Origin: Nitrobacter sp051912485
GTDB taxonomy: Bacteria > Pseudomonadota > Alphaproteobacteria > Rhizobiales > Xanthobacteraceae
Direction: 5' to 3'
Length of the DNA stretch: 64,000 nucleotides
NCBI RefSeq assembly: GCF_051912485.1
Contig: NZ_CP196822.1
Coordinates: 124,001 to 188,000 of the forward strand
Made by a program: the position numbers and the translations under genes. This document shows positions 1-9,500 of this stretch, piece by piece. The notes beneath the pieces were generated by a model. The model ran no database searches and was not told where the DNA came from. It was given only the letters and a program-made list of their open reading frames with translations. Position 1 is the stretch's first letter, and each line of letters begins with the position of its first letter.

Positions 1-73
1 CGCCGGCACCAAGCCCGACATCGGCCAGAAAGTTCGGGCGTCGATCAGCTTGTTGGATCGGCAGGGACTGTGA
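1..73 (+). CDS. 3' end of an unidentified gene
   Basis: A reading frame open from the window edge (frame 2) gives about 23 residues ending in LLDRQGL and a TGA at 71-73. It would converge on the cyo genes on the other strand. Only the tail is visible, so no family can be assigned and the frame could be accidental. The 83 bases to the cyoD stop show no clear feature. Confidence 0.3.
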   Translation, partial: AGTKPDIGQKVRASISLLDRQGL

Positions 74-156
74 ATTCGGTCGTGGCGCGGCTTGGCAAAG
101 TAGTTTCGCCGTCGGCCATGCCGATTCCTCAAGATGTCGCGGTCGTATATCGCTGC

Positions 157-498
157 CTAGGTCATGCGGTAATAGCGACTGAGCATGATCCCTAGTGTGC
201 CACCGACCAGAACGAGGAGCACGACGGCGGCGAAGCCGAGCGCGGCCATTTTATTCTGCGACGACGGTTTCAAGTCGACGTGCAGGAAGTAGCGCAAGTG
301 AACGATGACCTGTGTAATCGCGGCAACGCCGATGACGACAATGGTCTGGATCGGCGACAACGCGCGAGCGGCGACGAGGCCGAATGGAATTGCGGTCAGC
401 GCCGACGCTAGAACAACACCGATCAGGTACGACCTGATGGTGACATCCTTGCGGCACGGCAAGCTCGGTCTTTCCGACGATCGCGGCGCGTCCGCCAT
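157..498 (-). CDS. cyoD: Cytochrome o ubiquinol oxidase subunit IV (CyoD)
   Basis: Small membrane subunit of a bo3-type quinol oxidase, thought to help assemble or stabilise the binuclear centre of subunit I. The 113-residue protein has a charged N-terminus and three hydrophobic segments at roughly residues 21-42, 46-68 and 84-106. The CyoD-like pattern ITQVIVHLRYFLHVD lies at the end of the second segment. Length matches the family (about 110). The start codon lies one base after the cyoC stop, so it is probably translationally coupled. It is the last gene of a cyoB-cyoC-cyoD cluster. Family assignment is confident from sequence and context. Confidence 0.88.
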   Translation of the reverse strand: MADAPRSSERPSLPCRKDVTIRSYLIGVVLASALTAIPFGLVAARALSPIQTIVVIGVAAITQVIVHLRYFLHVDLKPSSQNKMAALGFAAVVLLVLVGGTLGIMLSRYYRMT

Positions 499-499
499 G

Positions 500-1117
500 C
501 TAGAGAAGCCCTGGCAGGTAAACGAAGGAGAAGATGTTGATCCAGACGATGACGAGGAAGTGCCAGAACAGGCCCAGCCGGTACAGTCGCGAGGCGACGA
601 ACGGAGTCAGCCCGCGCAACGCGACCTCGCATCCCAAGAGCGCGATCCAGATCAGGCCGACGCCGACGTGGGCGCCGTGGGTGCCAACAAGTGTGAAGAA
701 GGCCGAGAGATAACGACTTTGCGACGGGCCGGCATTGGCGACGGCCATGCTATAGAGTTCCGAAATCTCCGTGGCGACGAAGCCTAATCCGAGCAGGAAC
801 GTCACGCCAAGCCAGACCACCACGCGCCGGCGTTGCCCGGCGGCGATCGCAACGCTGGCGAAGCCGAAGGTCGCGCTGCTCGCCAGCAGCAGCATGGTTT
901 CGGCAAAGATGCGCGGGAGCCGGAATAGCGTGTGTCCGGCAGGTCCGTCAGCGGTGTCATGCGCCATCACCACAAAGATTGCGAACAGCAGCGCAAAGAT
1001 GATCGCGTCGCTCATCAGGCAGAGCCAGAAGCCGTAAGTCTTCTCCCCGATGGCGCATTGGGCTGCTTCGGCTTCGGTTTCATCGCCGTGATTGGCGGTG
1101 ATGACGGCGTCGGTCAC
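500..1117 (-). CDS. cyoC: Cytochrome o ubiquinol oxidase subunit III (CyoC)
   Basis: Heme-copper oxidase subunit III, an integral membrane protein without redox centres. The 205 residues contain five hydrophobic helices, as in E. coli CyoC (204 aa). Typical subunit-III features are GFWLCLMSDAIIFALLF near residue 30, ISELYSM in the middle, FFTLVGTHGAHVGVGL and the C-terminal HFLVIVWINIFSFVYL. Its ATG overlaps the cyoB stop by four bases (ATGA), showing operon coupling. The call is firm; the physiological role depends on the unusual CyoB next to it. Confidence 0.93.
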   Translation of the reverse strand: MTDAVITANHGDETEAEAAQCAIGEKTYGFWLCLMSDAIIFALLFAIFVVMAHDTADGPAGHTLFRLPRIFAETMLLLASSATFGFASVAIAAGQRRRVVVWLGVTFLLGLGFVATEISELYSMAVANAGPSQSRYLSAFFTLVGTHGAHVGVGLIWIALLGCEVALRGLTPFVASRLYRLGLFWHFLVIVWINIFSFVYLPGLL

Positions 1118-3105
1118 GTCGGCGTCCCAAGTGCGAGTGCGGGAGATAGGGCGCGGCGGCTCTCGATCGATTCGATTTCGCTCGCCGGGATGCGATGCCC
1201 GGCATGATCATGGAACGTCTGCGACAGCGCCGCAGCAAACATGCCGAGCCCCCCAACGGCGGCGAGCCACCAGATCTGCCAGATCATTGCAAAGGCGAAG
1301 ATGAACGACATCGCGCCAAGCAGGATTCCGGCACTGCTATCGCCGGGCATGATGATGTCGTGAAAGCGAGCGGGTTTTGGATCCGCCGTTCCCGCCTGCT
1401 TCATGTCCCACCATGGATCGATGCCGTGCACGTGCGGAACGACGGCGAAATTGTAGGCCGGCGGCGGCGAGGCGGTCGCCCATTCGAGCGTCCGGCCGTT
1501 CCACGGATCGTTGCTCGAGACCGCTAGCGTTGCGCGGTCACGGATGCTGACGGCGATCTGGATGGCGAGGAAGGCAATGCCACACACGATGAAGAGGACA
1601 CCAAGTTGAGCAACGATGAGATACGGCTGCCAGCCGGCTACATCGGTGCGATTGAGACGCTGCGGCATGCCCATGAGGCCGAGAACATACAGCGGCATGA
1701 AAGCCAGACAGAAACCGATGATCCAGCACCAGAAGGCCCGTCGGCCCCATTTTTCCTCGAGACGAAAGCCGAAAGCCTTGGGAAACCAATACTGGTAGCC
1801 GGCGAAATAACCGAACAGCGCGCCGGGGATCAGCAGGTTGTGAAAATGCGCCACCCGGAAAGTGGTGTTGTGTATATCAGCCGGTGCTACCGCGAACAAA
1901 AAGCCGGTCATGCCGCCTACGAGGAACGTTACGATAAACCCAAGCGTAAACAGCATCGGCACCGAGAAATGTACCTGGCCGCGATACATTGTGAGTATCC
2001 AGGCAACGATCGTCACGGTTGTCGGCACAGCGATGAGCGGGGCCGCGCTGCCAAAGAAGGCGTTCACGTCGGCGCCGGAACCGATGGTGAAGAAATGGTG
2101 CAGCCAGACGACGAACGATAGCGCGGTGATGCCCACAGTGGAGTAGACGAGCGCGGTGTAGCCGAATAGTCGCCTGCCCGAGAATGTCGCCACAACTTCG
2201 GAATAGATGCCAAACGCCGGCAAAATCAGAATGTAGACGTGGGGATGACCCCAGATCCAGAACAGGCTGACATAGTTCATGACGTTGTTTGCGACGTTGC
2301 CGTCTTCGCCGCCGGTGAAAAACTGCATGCCGAGATGGCGGTCGAGACCAAGCAGTGCAGCGGCAACGATCAAGGACGGATAGGCGAATATTATCAATAT
2401 GCTCGTGCACAGTGCCGACCACGTGAACAGCGGCATCGTCATCAGTTGCATCCCGGGCGCGCGCCGCTTGACGATGGTGACGAGAAAATTGATTCCGGTC
2501 AGCATCGCACCGACACTGCTGAGCAGGATTGCCCAGATCCAGTAATCGACGCCAACGCCCGGACTGAGCTGCACTCCCGATTGGGGTGGATAAGCGGTCC
2601 AATAGGCGGCGGAGAACTTGCCGACAACCAGCGAGATCATCACCAAGGCGGCGCTAGACCCGGTCAGCCACAGGCCCGCCGAGTTCATGAACGGAAACGC
2701 CACACGGCGCGCACCGATCTGCTGCGGAACGACGATGTTGAACAGGCCGAGCACGAACGGCATCGCCACGAAGAACATCATGATGGTGGCGTGTGACGTG
2801 AAGATCTGATCGAAATGGTCCGGCGGCAGATAGTCGTGCGGGCCGAATGCGAGCGCCTGCTGGGTGCGTATCATCAGGGCGTCGATGACGCCGCGCACCA
2901 GCATGACCAGCGCCAGCGTCACGTACATGATGCCGATTTTCTTGTGGTCGAGGCTCGTCAGCCATTCGGTCCACAGATAGCGCCATCGACCGAGCCACGT
3001 GATGAGCGCGATCACGCCCAGTGCGCCGCACACGACCGTCAGCGCACCTGCCATGGCGATGCCGCTGTAAAACGGCAGGGCGTCAATCGTCAGCTTACCG
3101 AGCAT
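1114..3105 (-). CDS. cyoB: Cytochrome o ubiquinol oxidase subunit I (CyoB), channel residues altered
   Basis: Catalytic subunit of a quinol oxidase in the cytoplasmic membrane, 663 residues, same length as E. coli CyoB and alignable almost throughout. Heme and copper ligands are present: H105 and H422 (low-spin heme), H287, H336 and H337 (CuB), H420 (high-spin heme) and the active-site tyrosine Y291 in GHPHVY. Quinol-site residues R71, D75, H97 and Q100 are also kept. In contrast, residues matching the three best-known proton-channel positions of E. coli CyoB are changed: D135 is R134 (GARRVAF), E286 is H289 (GHPHVY) and K362 is T365 (VPTTVTI). No cyoA lies upstream. It is probably an oxygen-reducing quinol oxidase; whether it pumps protons is doubtful. 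Confidence 0.93.
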   Translation of the reverse strand: MLGKLTIDALPFYSGIAMAGALTVVCGALGVIALITWLGRWRYLWTEWLTSLDHKKIGIMYVTLALVMLVRGVIDALMIRTQQALAFGPHDYLPPDHFDQIFTSHATIMMFFVAMPFVLGLFNIVVPQQIGARRVAFPFMNSAGLWLTGSSAALVMISLVVGKFSAAYWTAYPPQSGVQLSPGVGVDYWIWAILLSSVGAMLTGINFLVTIVKRRAPGMQLMTMPLFTWSALCTSILIIFAYPSLIVAAALLGLDRHLGMQFFTGGEDGNVANNVMNYVSLFWIWGHPHVYILILPAFGIYSEVVATFSGRRLFGYTALVYSTVGITALSFVVWLHHFFTIGSGADVNAFFGSAAPLIAVPTTVTIVAWILTMYRGQVHFSVPMLFTLGFIVTFLVGGMTGFLFAVAPADIHNTTFRVAHFHNLLIPGALFGYFAGYQYWFPKAFGFRLEEKWGRRAFWCWIIGFCLAFMPLYVLGLMGMPQRLNRTDVAGWQPYLIVAQLGVLFIVCGIAFLAIQIAVSIRDRATLAVSSNDPWNGRTLEWATASPPPAYNFAVVPHVHGIDPWWDMKQAGTADPKPARFHDIIMPGDSSAGILLGAMSFIFAFAMIWQIWWLAAVGGLGMFAAALSQTFHDHAGHRIPASEIESIESRRALSPALALGTPT

Positions 3106-3586
3106 ATCAATGGGTCTTCGGATAGGGAGGGGTGCTGTCGCGATTTATGACGGAATTGGGCGAAGCATTCTCCGGCTTTTTCGAGAGTACCGGGTAGGAC
3201 CACGAGGTCAATTGAAATTGCGGGCGGGTCGCGCAGATCGACATTATATCATAGTATATTATTGAAGATACGCATGAATTTATGACGTAGGGTGATGTCG
3301 TCTGTGCTTGATCTTGAACGGTCACGCATGGCCGCGAGACGTCATCCGCCGCTCGGCGGGTCGTCGCCCGTAGTAGGCCAACAGCCGACGAAACGGGGCA
3401 CGCTCGGCTGCTGTCGTGACCCCTGAGGCTGGTATGAACGCAGCCGGTAATGAGATTCGCGTGGGTCATCCCGGAGGGATGATCTCGACGATCTTATACT
3501 GAGTTTTCCCGGAGACGACACTTGTCGATGCAGTTCAGACAGAGCCCGCTTGTGATCGGAGAGCAAAATCGTGATCGCCGAGGTGT
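3106..3586. other. Gene-poor stretch upstream of cyoB
   Basis: No convincing gene is visible. cyoA would be expected here, but no copper-A or cupredoxin-like segment is seen in any frame. A minus-strand frame ending one base before cyoB (stop 3107-3109) closes with KKPENASPNSVINRD and a Pro-rich tail. It could be the last residues of a lost cyoA, but this is speculative. An AT-rich patch at 3240-3265 could hold the cyoB promoter. Confidence 0.4.
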
Positions 3587-4080
3587 TCAGTGCAACCAGT
3601 AAGCGCCAACACCAAGAGTGAAGTAAACAGCTTCCTGCGGCCCCTTCGTTAGGCCGGAGAGGGCGATCAAACGCTAATACAAAGCCATCGCCCTGGTGTT
3701 ATACGCTCGTCGTGAGTTCCTTTCCATCAGACGCAAAACGCGCAAAACAGCAAGACTGAAAGGACAATGTCGGGTTCGGATGAACTTGGGCGCGACGACA
3801 GGCATGCTGATCCAGCAAAGGGCGCCAAAATTTGCGGCACTCTTGCCGGTAACGGATCTGAGCAAACTGTAGATCAGCGGCGCTCCGGCGAGGAAGAAGC
3901 AAAGGTGCGGAATGCGCAGCGACCACAGCGTCACGCCTCCCGTTGTTTCGCCAAAGAGTGCGGCTATCCAAGATAGTAAAACCGGTCGCTCTGCGAATCT
4001 TTGGCCGTACACAAACGGCGTTAGCCAATGTCCGTCCTCAAACGCGCCGCGTGCGATGCCCGCACGGCCTCATCGCCAGG
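3587..4080 (-). pseudogene. Glycosyltransferase family 39 (ArnT-like) remnant
   Basis: Pieces of one polytopic glycosyltransferase appear in several frames of the minus strand. First comes DEAVRA (about 4055-4070). After a frameshift there is GIARGAFEDGHWLTPFVYG, then FAERPVLLSWIAALFGE down to about 3790. A second frameshift gives SEPDIVLSVLLFCAFCV (about 3730-3780), and a third segment reads ALSGLTKGPQEAVYFTLG, ending at 3587. Family 39 enzymes move sugars from polyprenyl carriers and have this order of motifs near the N-terminus. The 3' two thirds of the gene are missing. The family call rests on motif recognition. Confidence 0.65.
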
Positions 4081-4827
4081 CTAGTCGTCTTGTGCGCCCT
4101 CAAGGTCTTTCACCTTGAGGCCGTGCTCGATGAAAAAACGGTATTGTCTGGAATTTTCCTCGTAGAACGGTTTGTCCTCTACTGGCCCGTACAGCTCAAA
4201 GGCGTAGTTATTGAACTCGCCGGATGGAGACTCGTCCTTGACCGAGGACATTTCCAAAATCACGCCAAAAGACGGAGCGCGCAGCACCCTCAATTGATCG
4301 ATCAGCTTGGTTGCAGCCTTGATGGAGGTCCGCTGCAAAGTCAGCACCGCAGGCGGCCAATTTTGGTGATCCGGAAATGAGCATACGACCGAATACATGC
4401 GCGTGGCGGCAGGCGGCGAATTGGGATCGTTCGGATTATAGCTGCCCCGTTTACTCAGACCCGATGCCGCCACCGAGCGGCCGGTCTGCCACGTCACTTC
4501 GTCGCCGCTCTTGAGCTTGACCTTGAACTCGGTATCGGCGGGCGTCCAATGCTTGCCGTCGTCGGCGCGAGCAAGAATTCCGCCTCCCGCCTCCCGCGGA
4601 CGCCACAGAATGAAGCACCAGTTGATAAAAACTGGGCAAATGCGAATGGACGATCCGATACTTCGACCGAGCAGGCTGTGCCAAAACTCGCCCTGCTTGG
4701 CGTCGTCAGATTGAGCAAGCTCGGGTGACGAGGCCTGAAGCAGTTTCAGTCGCGGTACTTCCACGTTGCCAAGACTGCCAAGACCCGGATGGTCCTCCAG
4801 GAACGCGGGCAAGCGCGACTTAGCCAT
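4081..4827 (-). CDS. Uncharacterised phage-like protein
   Basis: A 248-residue soluble protein with no signal peptide or membrane segment. Recognisable patches are PRLKLLQASSPELAQ near residue 25, GEFWHSLLG near 46, a middle part with LWRPREAGGGILARADDG, and an acidic C-terminus ending GAQDD. This pattern recalls conserved proteins of unknown function in phage and prophage genomes; that is recollection of a pattern, not a search result. It directly abuts the glycosyltransferase remnant, so the gene probably arrived with foreign DNA. The ATG has a weak upstream purine tract (AGGAGA, about 4831-4837). No function can be given. Confidence 0.6.
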   Translation of the reverse strand: MAKSRLPAFLEDHPGLGSLGNVEVPRLKLLQASSPELAQSDDAKQGEFWHSLLGRSIGSSIRICPVFINWCFILWRPREAGGGILARADDGKHWTPADTEFKVKLKSGDEVTWQTGRSVAASGLSKRGSYNPNDPNSPPAATRMYSVVCSFPDHQNWPPAVLTLQRTSIKAATKLIDQLRVLRAPSFGVILEMSSVKDESPSGEFNNYAFELYGPVEDKPFYEENSRQYRFFIEHGLKVKDLEGAQDD

Positions 4828-5524
4828 GATGTTCTCCTAGGTCGTGGGGAGGGAATTTCGGCACATGATTGAGGATTCCGTGCCGGGCTTCAATGTATTT
4901 GATGGATTGCCGTTTTTTTCGTTGCGGTTGCAGTGCCTCGGTGCCGTGGCGCGGCCAAGAGTCGCAACGGTCCGGCTGTTTCTGGCAAGTCACCATCGTC
5001 CTTTGTCAGCACTGCTGGGGCACTTCGAACAAATAAAACGGCGCGTGAAGGCGGTTCGAGCGATCTCGCGAGGCAAACCTCTTCGAGGCGGTCTCAGATA
5101 GCTCAAATCCGTCAACGCATGGGGTGCGGATAATGGGTCTCACCATAGCGCGTGCCCATGTCGCGGTGTTTTTCTCAGTCGATTTGCGTGTAAGTACTTG
5201 ATAAGTTGCTGAGCAGGAAGCGCAATCTAAGTCGTGCGCCGAGGGTATAGATGCGCTCGCGCAGGCCTAGAAAACAAGGTGTCGCCGAGCATCGGTCTCG
5301 GCTGCTGCATATCACTGATCGTATGGTATCCGGTGCTTAATCGCGGGCGAAAAAAATACACATTTCTGAGATCAACGCCCTTGCGCTTTCTAACGATTCT
5401 AGTCTAGCATAAACCTACCGTCGCCGATCATGTGGGTCTGAGAACGGCGGGTCACGAGCGGGAAACGTCTGTTTAACATCAATTTAATGCCCGCCCGATC
5501 ATATGGATCTGAGGACGAGGGATC
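4828..5524. promoter_or_regulatory. Upstream region of the nxr operon
   Basis: About 700 bases without a convincing gene lie between the phage-like gene and the first gene of the nxr operon. The last 120 bases are AT-richer and include an imperfect direct repeat listed separately. Because all genes from 5525 to 15844 run in one direction with small gaps, the main nxr promoter should lie here. No sigma-factor or regulator site could be assigned with confidence. Confidence 0.5.
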
Positions 5525-5537
5525 ATGAGCAAAAAGC
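5425..5537 (+). repeat. Imperfect direct repeat spanning the cytochrome c start
   Basis: Two 42-base units (5425-5466 and 5496-5537) match at 31 positions. Both contain CGATCAT, TGG, TCTGAG and GAGC blocks at the same spacing, 71 bases apart. The downstream unit carries the ribosome-binding purines and the ATG of the cytochrome gene. In the upstream unit the equivalent codon is ACG. This looks like a local duplication of the translation start region. Confidence 0.7.
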
Positions 5538-6502
5538 CCCTAGCGTCATGGCGATTAATGCCACTTGTTGCGCTAGCTACGACTACAGCCATATGGGCAG
5601 CGTTGCCGACCGTGGCTAACGCAGCCGATGCAGCGGCAGGTAAGAAGCTATTCGACGATAAGACGTGCAGTGCATGTCACTCCGTCGGCGGGGGGGACCT
5701 TGTTGGTCCCGACCTGAAAAACGTCACGAAAGAGCGCTCCAGCGAATGGTTGCACGCATGGATCACGGCGCCAGATGCGGTGATCGCCAAGAAAGATCCG
5801 ATCGCGGTCGAGTTGCTCAAGAAGTATAACGGCATGGAGATGCCCAACCTGGGCCTTAGCTCCTCCGAAGTTGACAACATTCTTGCATTTCTGGGTTCGG
5901 GTGGCGGTGGCGCATCGTCAGCCGCTGCGGCGCCTGCCCTCAAGGGGGATGCCGAGAAGGGCAAAGAGCTCTTCACCGGCAATGAACGCTTTGCGAACGG
6001 CGGACCGCCGTGCATGGCTTGTCACAGCACCGGCGGCCTCGGAGCCTTCGGCGGCGGACACCTTGGCCCGGATTTGACCGAAGTGGCAAAGCGTCTCGGT
6101 GGAGCGAATGGATTGAGCTCCTGGATTGCGGGCTTGCCCACGCCGACCATGAAGGCGGTATGGACGAAGCAGCCGCCGACCCCGCAGGAACGCGCAGATG
6201 TGGCCGCCTTCCTTGCTCAGGAAGGGCTGGCCGTGCGTTCGGCCTCTGCAATATGGCAGTTGGCGGGTCTGACCGGGCTGGGTGCTGCAATTCTATTGTT
6301 GATCATGGGCTTCCGGTGGCGCAATCGGTTGAAGTACGGGGTGCGGCGTCCGATGATGGCCACGCCTACGACTGGACGAAGCACTGGTCCTTACAACGGT
6401 GGTTGGTTTACGGGTACGTATGCTGACGGCTGGATTGGTAGATTTAAGGGTACTGACGGTAATAGGCCTCGCGGCCGGACGAACGCACCGAGGAGACACT
6501 AA
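5525..6502 (+). CDS. Membrane-anchored diheme cytochrome c of the nxr operon
   Basis: Probable electron carrier between nitrite oxidoreductase and the terminal oxidase chain. The 325-residue protein has a Sec signal peptide (cleavage near ANA-AD, residue 33). It has two class I cytochrome domains with CSACH (C48, C51, H52) and CMACH (C163, C166, H167), separated by a Gly/Ala linker near 125-138. A hydrophobic anchor at about 246-264 is followed by a Gly/Arg-rich, probably cytoplasmic tail. A cytochrome c gene immediately before nxrA is characteristic of Nitrobacter. The stop shares one base with the nxrA ATG (TAATG), so the two are coupled. The ATG follows a GAGG-rich site. The exact redox partner is inferred from position. 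Confidence 0.88.
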   Translation: MSKKPLASWRLMPLVALATTTAIWAALPTVANAADAAAGKKLFDDKTCSACHSVGGGDLVGPDLKNVTKERSSEWLHAWITAPDAVIAKKDPIAVELLKKYNGMEMPNLGLSSSEVDNILAFLGSGGGGASSAAAAPALKGDAEKGKELFTGNERFANGGPPCMACHSTGGLGAFGGGHLGPDLTEVAKRLGGANGLSSWIAGLPTPTMKAVWTKQPPTPQERADVAAFLAQEGLAVRSASAIWQLAGLTGLGAAILLLIMGFRWRNRLKYGVRRPMMATPTTGRSTGPYNGGWFTGTYADGWIGRFKGTDGNRPRGRTNAPRRH

Positions 6503-9500
6503 TGAGCTGGATTCTTGACCTCGTTAACCCCCGGGAGCGCAAGTGGGAAGAGTTCTACCGCAACCGCTGGTCCCACGATAACGTCTTCCGCAGCACGCAT
6601 GGCGTGAACTGCACCGGTGGCTGCTCCTGGGCGATCTACGTCAAGGACGGAATCATCACCTGGGAGATGCAGCAGACCGACTACCCGCTTCTTGAGCGCA
6701 GCCTGCCTCCTTACGAGCCGCGTGGCTGCCAGCGTGGTATCTCCGCGTCCTGGTACGTCTACAGCCCGATCCGGATCAAGTATCCATACGTCCGCGGTCC
6801 GCTTTACGACATGTGGAAGGAAGCAAAGGCCTCGCATCCGGATCCGGTGCAGGCTTGGGCTTCGCTGGTCGGCGACGAACAAAAGCGTCTGCGCATGCAG
6901 AAGTCCCGCGGCAAGGGCGGTTTCCGTCGCGCCAAGTGGGAAGAGCTGGTCGAGCTGATTGCTGCGGCTTGCTTGTACACCGCGCGCAAGCACGGGCCGG
7001 ACCGGGTGATGGGCTTCTCGCCGATCCCGGCGATGTCGATGCTGTCGTATGCCGCAGGTTCGCGCTTCCTGCAGCTCTTCGGCGGCGTGAACATGAGTTT
7101 CTACGACTGGTACGCCGATCTGCCGACGTCGTTCCCGGAAATCTGGGGCGATCAGACCGACGTGTGCGAAAGCGCGGACTGGTACAATTCCAAGTTCATT
7201 GTTTCGATGGCTGCGAACATGAACATGACGCGTACCCCCGACGTGCATTTCATCGCGGAGGCGCGCACCGAGGGAACCAAGTTCGTGGTTCTTTCGCCTG
7301 ACTTCAGTCAGATTTCCAAATACTGCGACGAATGGATTCCGATTCAGGCGGGGCAGGACACGGCGTTGTGGATGGCGGCCAATCACGTCATCCTCAAGGA
7401 ATACTACATTGATCGTCAGGTTCCGTACTTCGTCGATTACATCAAGCGTTACACCGACCTTCCGTTCCTGGTGGAACTGGAGCCCAACGGAAACACGTAC
7501 AAGACGGGACGCTTGCTGCGTTCGAAGCGTGTCGCGCGCTACCAGGATGTCGAAAACGGCGACTGGAAGATGCTCGTCCTTGACGAGAAGAGCGGCGAAC
7601 CGCGTGCGTTCAAGGGGCAGGTCGGCGATCGCTGGGGGTCCACGCACGGCAAGTGGAACCTGTCTGCCGAAGATACCCTGGACAACAGTCCGATCGATCC
7701 GGTGCTGAGCTTCCTCGATCATTCCGATGGGGTGGTGCAGGTCGGCTTCGACGACTTCTCGAACGGCCGCGTCGTCTCGCGCGGCGTGCCGGTGAAGCGC
7801 ATTGCAACGGACAAGGGTGACGTGCTTGTCGCGACCGGCTTCGACATCATGATGTCGCAGTTCGGTCACAGCCGCGGCCTGGAAGGTTCGTTCGCCACCA
7901 GCTACGACGATGAGGATGCGCCGTATACACCGGCATGGCAGGAGCGGCACACCGGTATCGGCCGCGAAACGGTTATCAGATTTGCGCGTGAGTTTGCGAC
8001 CAACGCAGAGCTCACGAATGGCAAGTCCATGGTGATCGTGGGCGCCAGCGCCAACCACTTCTACTACAACAACCTCTGTTATCGGTCGGCTACCGTCGCT
8101 TTGATCCTGTGCGGTTGCTGCGGCGTTAACGGTGGCGGCATCAACCACTACGTCGGCCAGGAAAAGCTTGCGCCGGTTGCGCCCTGGAATACGATTGCGA
8201 TGGCTCTCGACTGGACCAAGCCGCCGCGGGTCGTGCAGTCGTCGACCTGGCACTATGCCCATAGCTGTCAGTGGCGTTACGAGCAGGAGTTCACGGAATA
8301 CGGCCTGACGGCGCCGAATCCGCGCTGGGCCAAGGGTCATGCGATCGACCTCGAGGCGAAGTCGGTGCGTTCGGGCTGGATGCCGTTCACCCCGCACTTC
8401 AACCGCAATCCGATCGAGCTCGCAGCAGAAGCCGAACGTGCTGGCGCGAAGACGACTGACGACATCGTAACTCACGTTGTCGATCAGGTCGCCAGCAAGA
8501 AGGTGAATTTTGCGATCGAAGATCCCGATGCTGAGGAGAACTGGCCGCGGTTGTGGTTCATCTGGCGCGGTAACGCGATGCAGTCCAGCGCCAAGGGGCA
8601 CGAGTACTTCCTGCGTCACTACCTCGGAGCGCACGACAACTCGATCGCCGAGGATCGGGCGAGAGGCAAGACGACTACCGTTAAGTATCGCGACACCGCT
8701 CCGCGCGGGAAGTATGACCTCGTTATCGACATCAACTTCCGCATGAACACGACGGCGCTGTACTCCGACATCGTGTTGCCGACGGCCTTCTGGTACGAGA
8801 AGAACGATCTCAACACGACGGACCTGCACTCGTTTCTGCATGTGCTGGGGCAGGCGGTTCCGCCGGTGTGGGAATCCAAGACGGACTGGGAGATTTTTAA
8901 GCTGATCGCCAAGAAGGTCAGCGAGCTGTCTCCGCTAGCATTTGCGAAGCCGTTCCGTGACGTGGTCGTTCAGCCGCTGATGCATGACACGCCGGACGAA
9001 TTGGCGCAGCCGGAAATTCTGGACTGGGCCGAGGGTGAGTGCAAGCCGGTGCCGGGCAAGTCCTTCCCGCACGTGCGTATCGTCGAACGAGACTATGCGA
9101 ACTTGTACAACAAGTTCATCTCGTTCGGACCGAAGGCGCGGGAGGATGGTGTTTCTGCGGTCGGTGTGCAGATTCCGATCAAGAAGCAGTACGACCAGAT
9201 GCTCGACAATCCCATCATGCCGATGCCCGATCCAAGGCATATGCGGTGTGTGGAGTGGGGTGGCAAGCGGTACCCGAGCCTCGAGGACGTGCTGGACGCC
9301 TGCAACACGTTGCTGATGTGTGCGCCGGAAGCGAACGGCGAGGTCTGCTACCAGGGCTTCCATAATGAGGAGCATCATGTCGGCCTCCCGCTGGTCGACA
9401 TTGCGGAACCCACGAGGGGCGTCTCTACGACGTTCTATGATCTGACACGTCAGCCGAGACGGATTCTCACGAGCCCCTGCTGGACGGGTATGACCAATGA

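Noticed and set aside
3107..3469. A 120-codon minus-strand frame directly upstream of cyoB, considered as cyoA
   Set aside because: It has no membrane helix, cupredoxin block or signal peptide and starts within decayed sequence. At most its last residues could be a cyoA remnant.
6499..8841. A 780-codon open frame on the minus strand opposite nxrA
   Set aside because: It is the antisense shadow of a high-GC gene; it is rich in Arg and His, has no recognisable motif, and NxrA on the other strand is certain.
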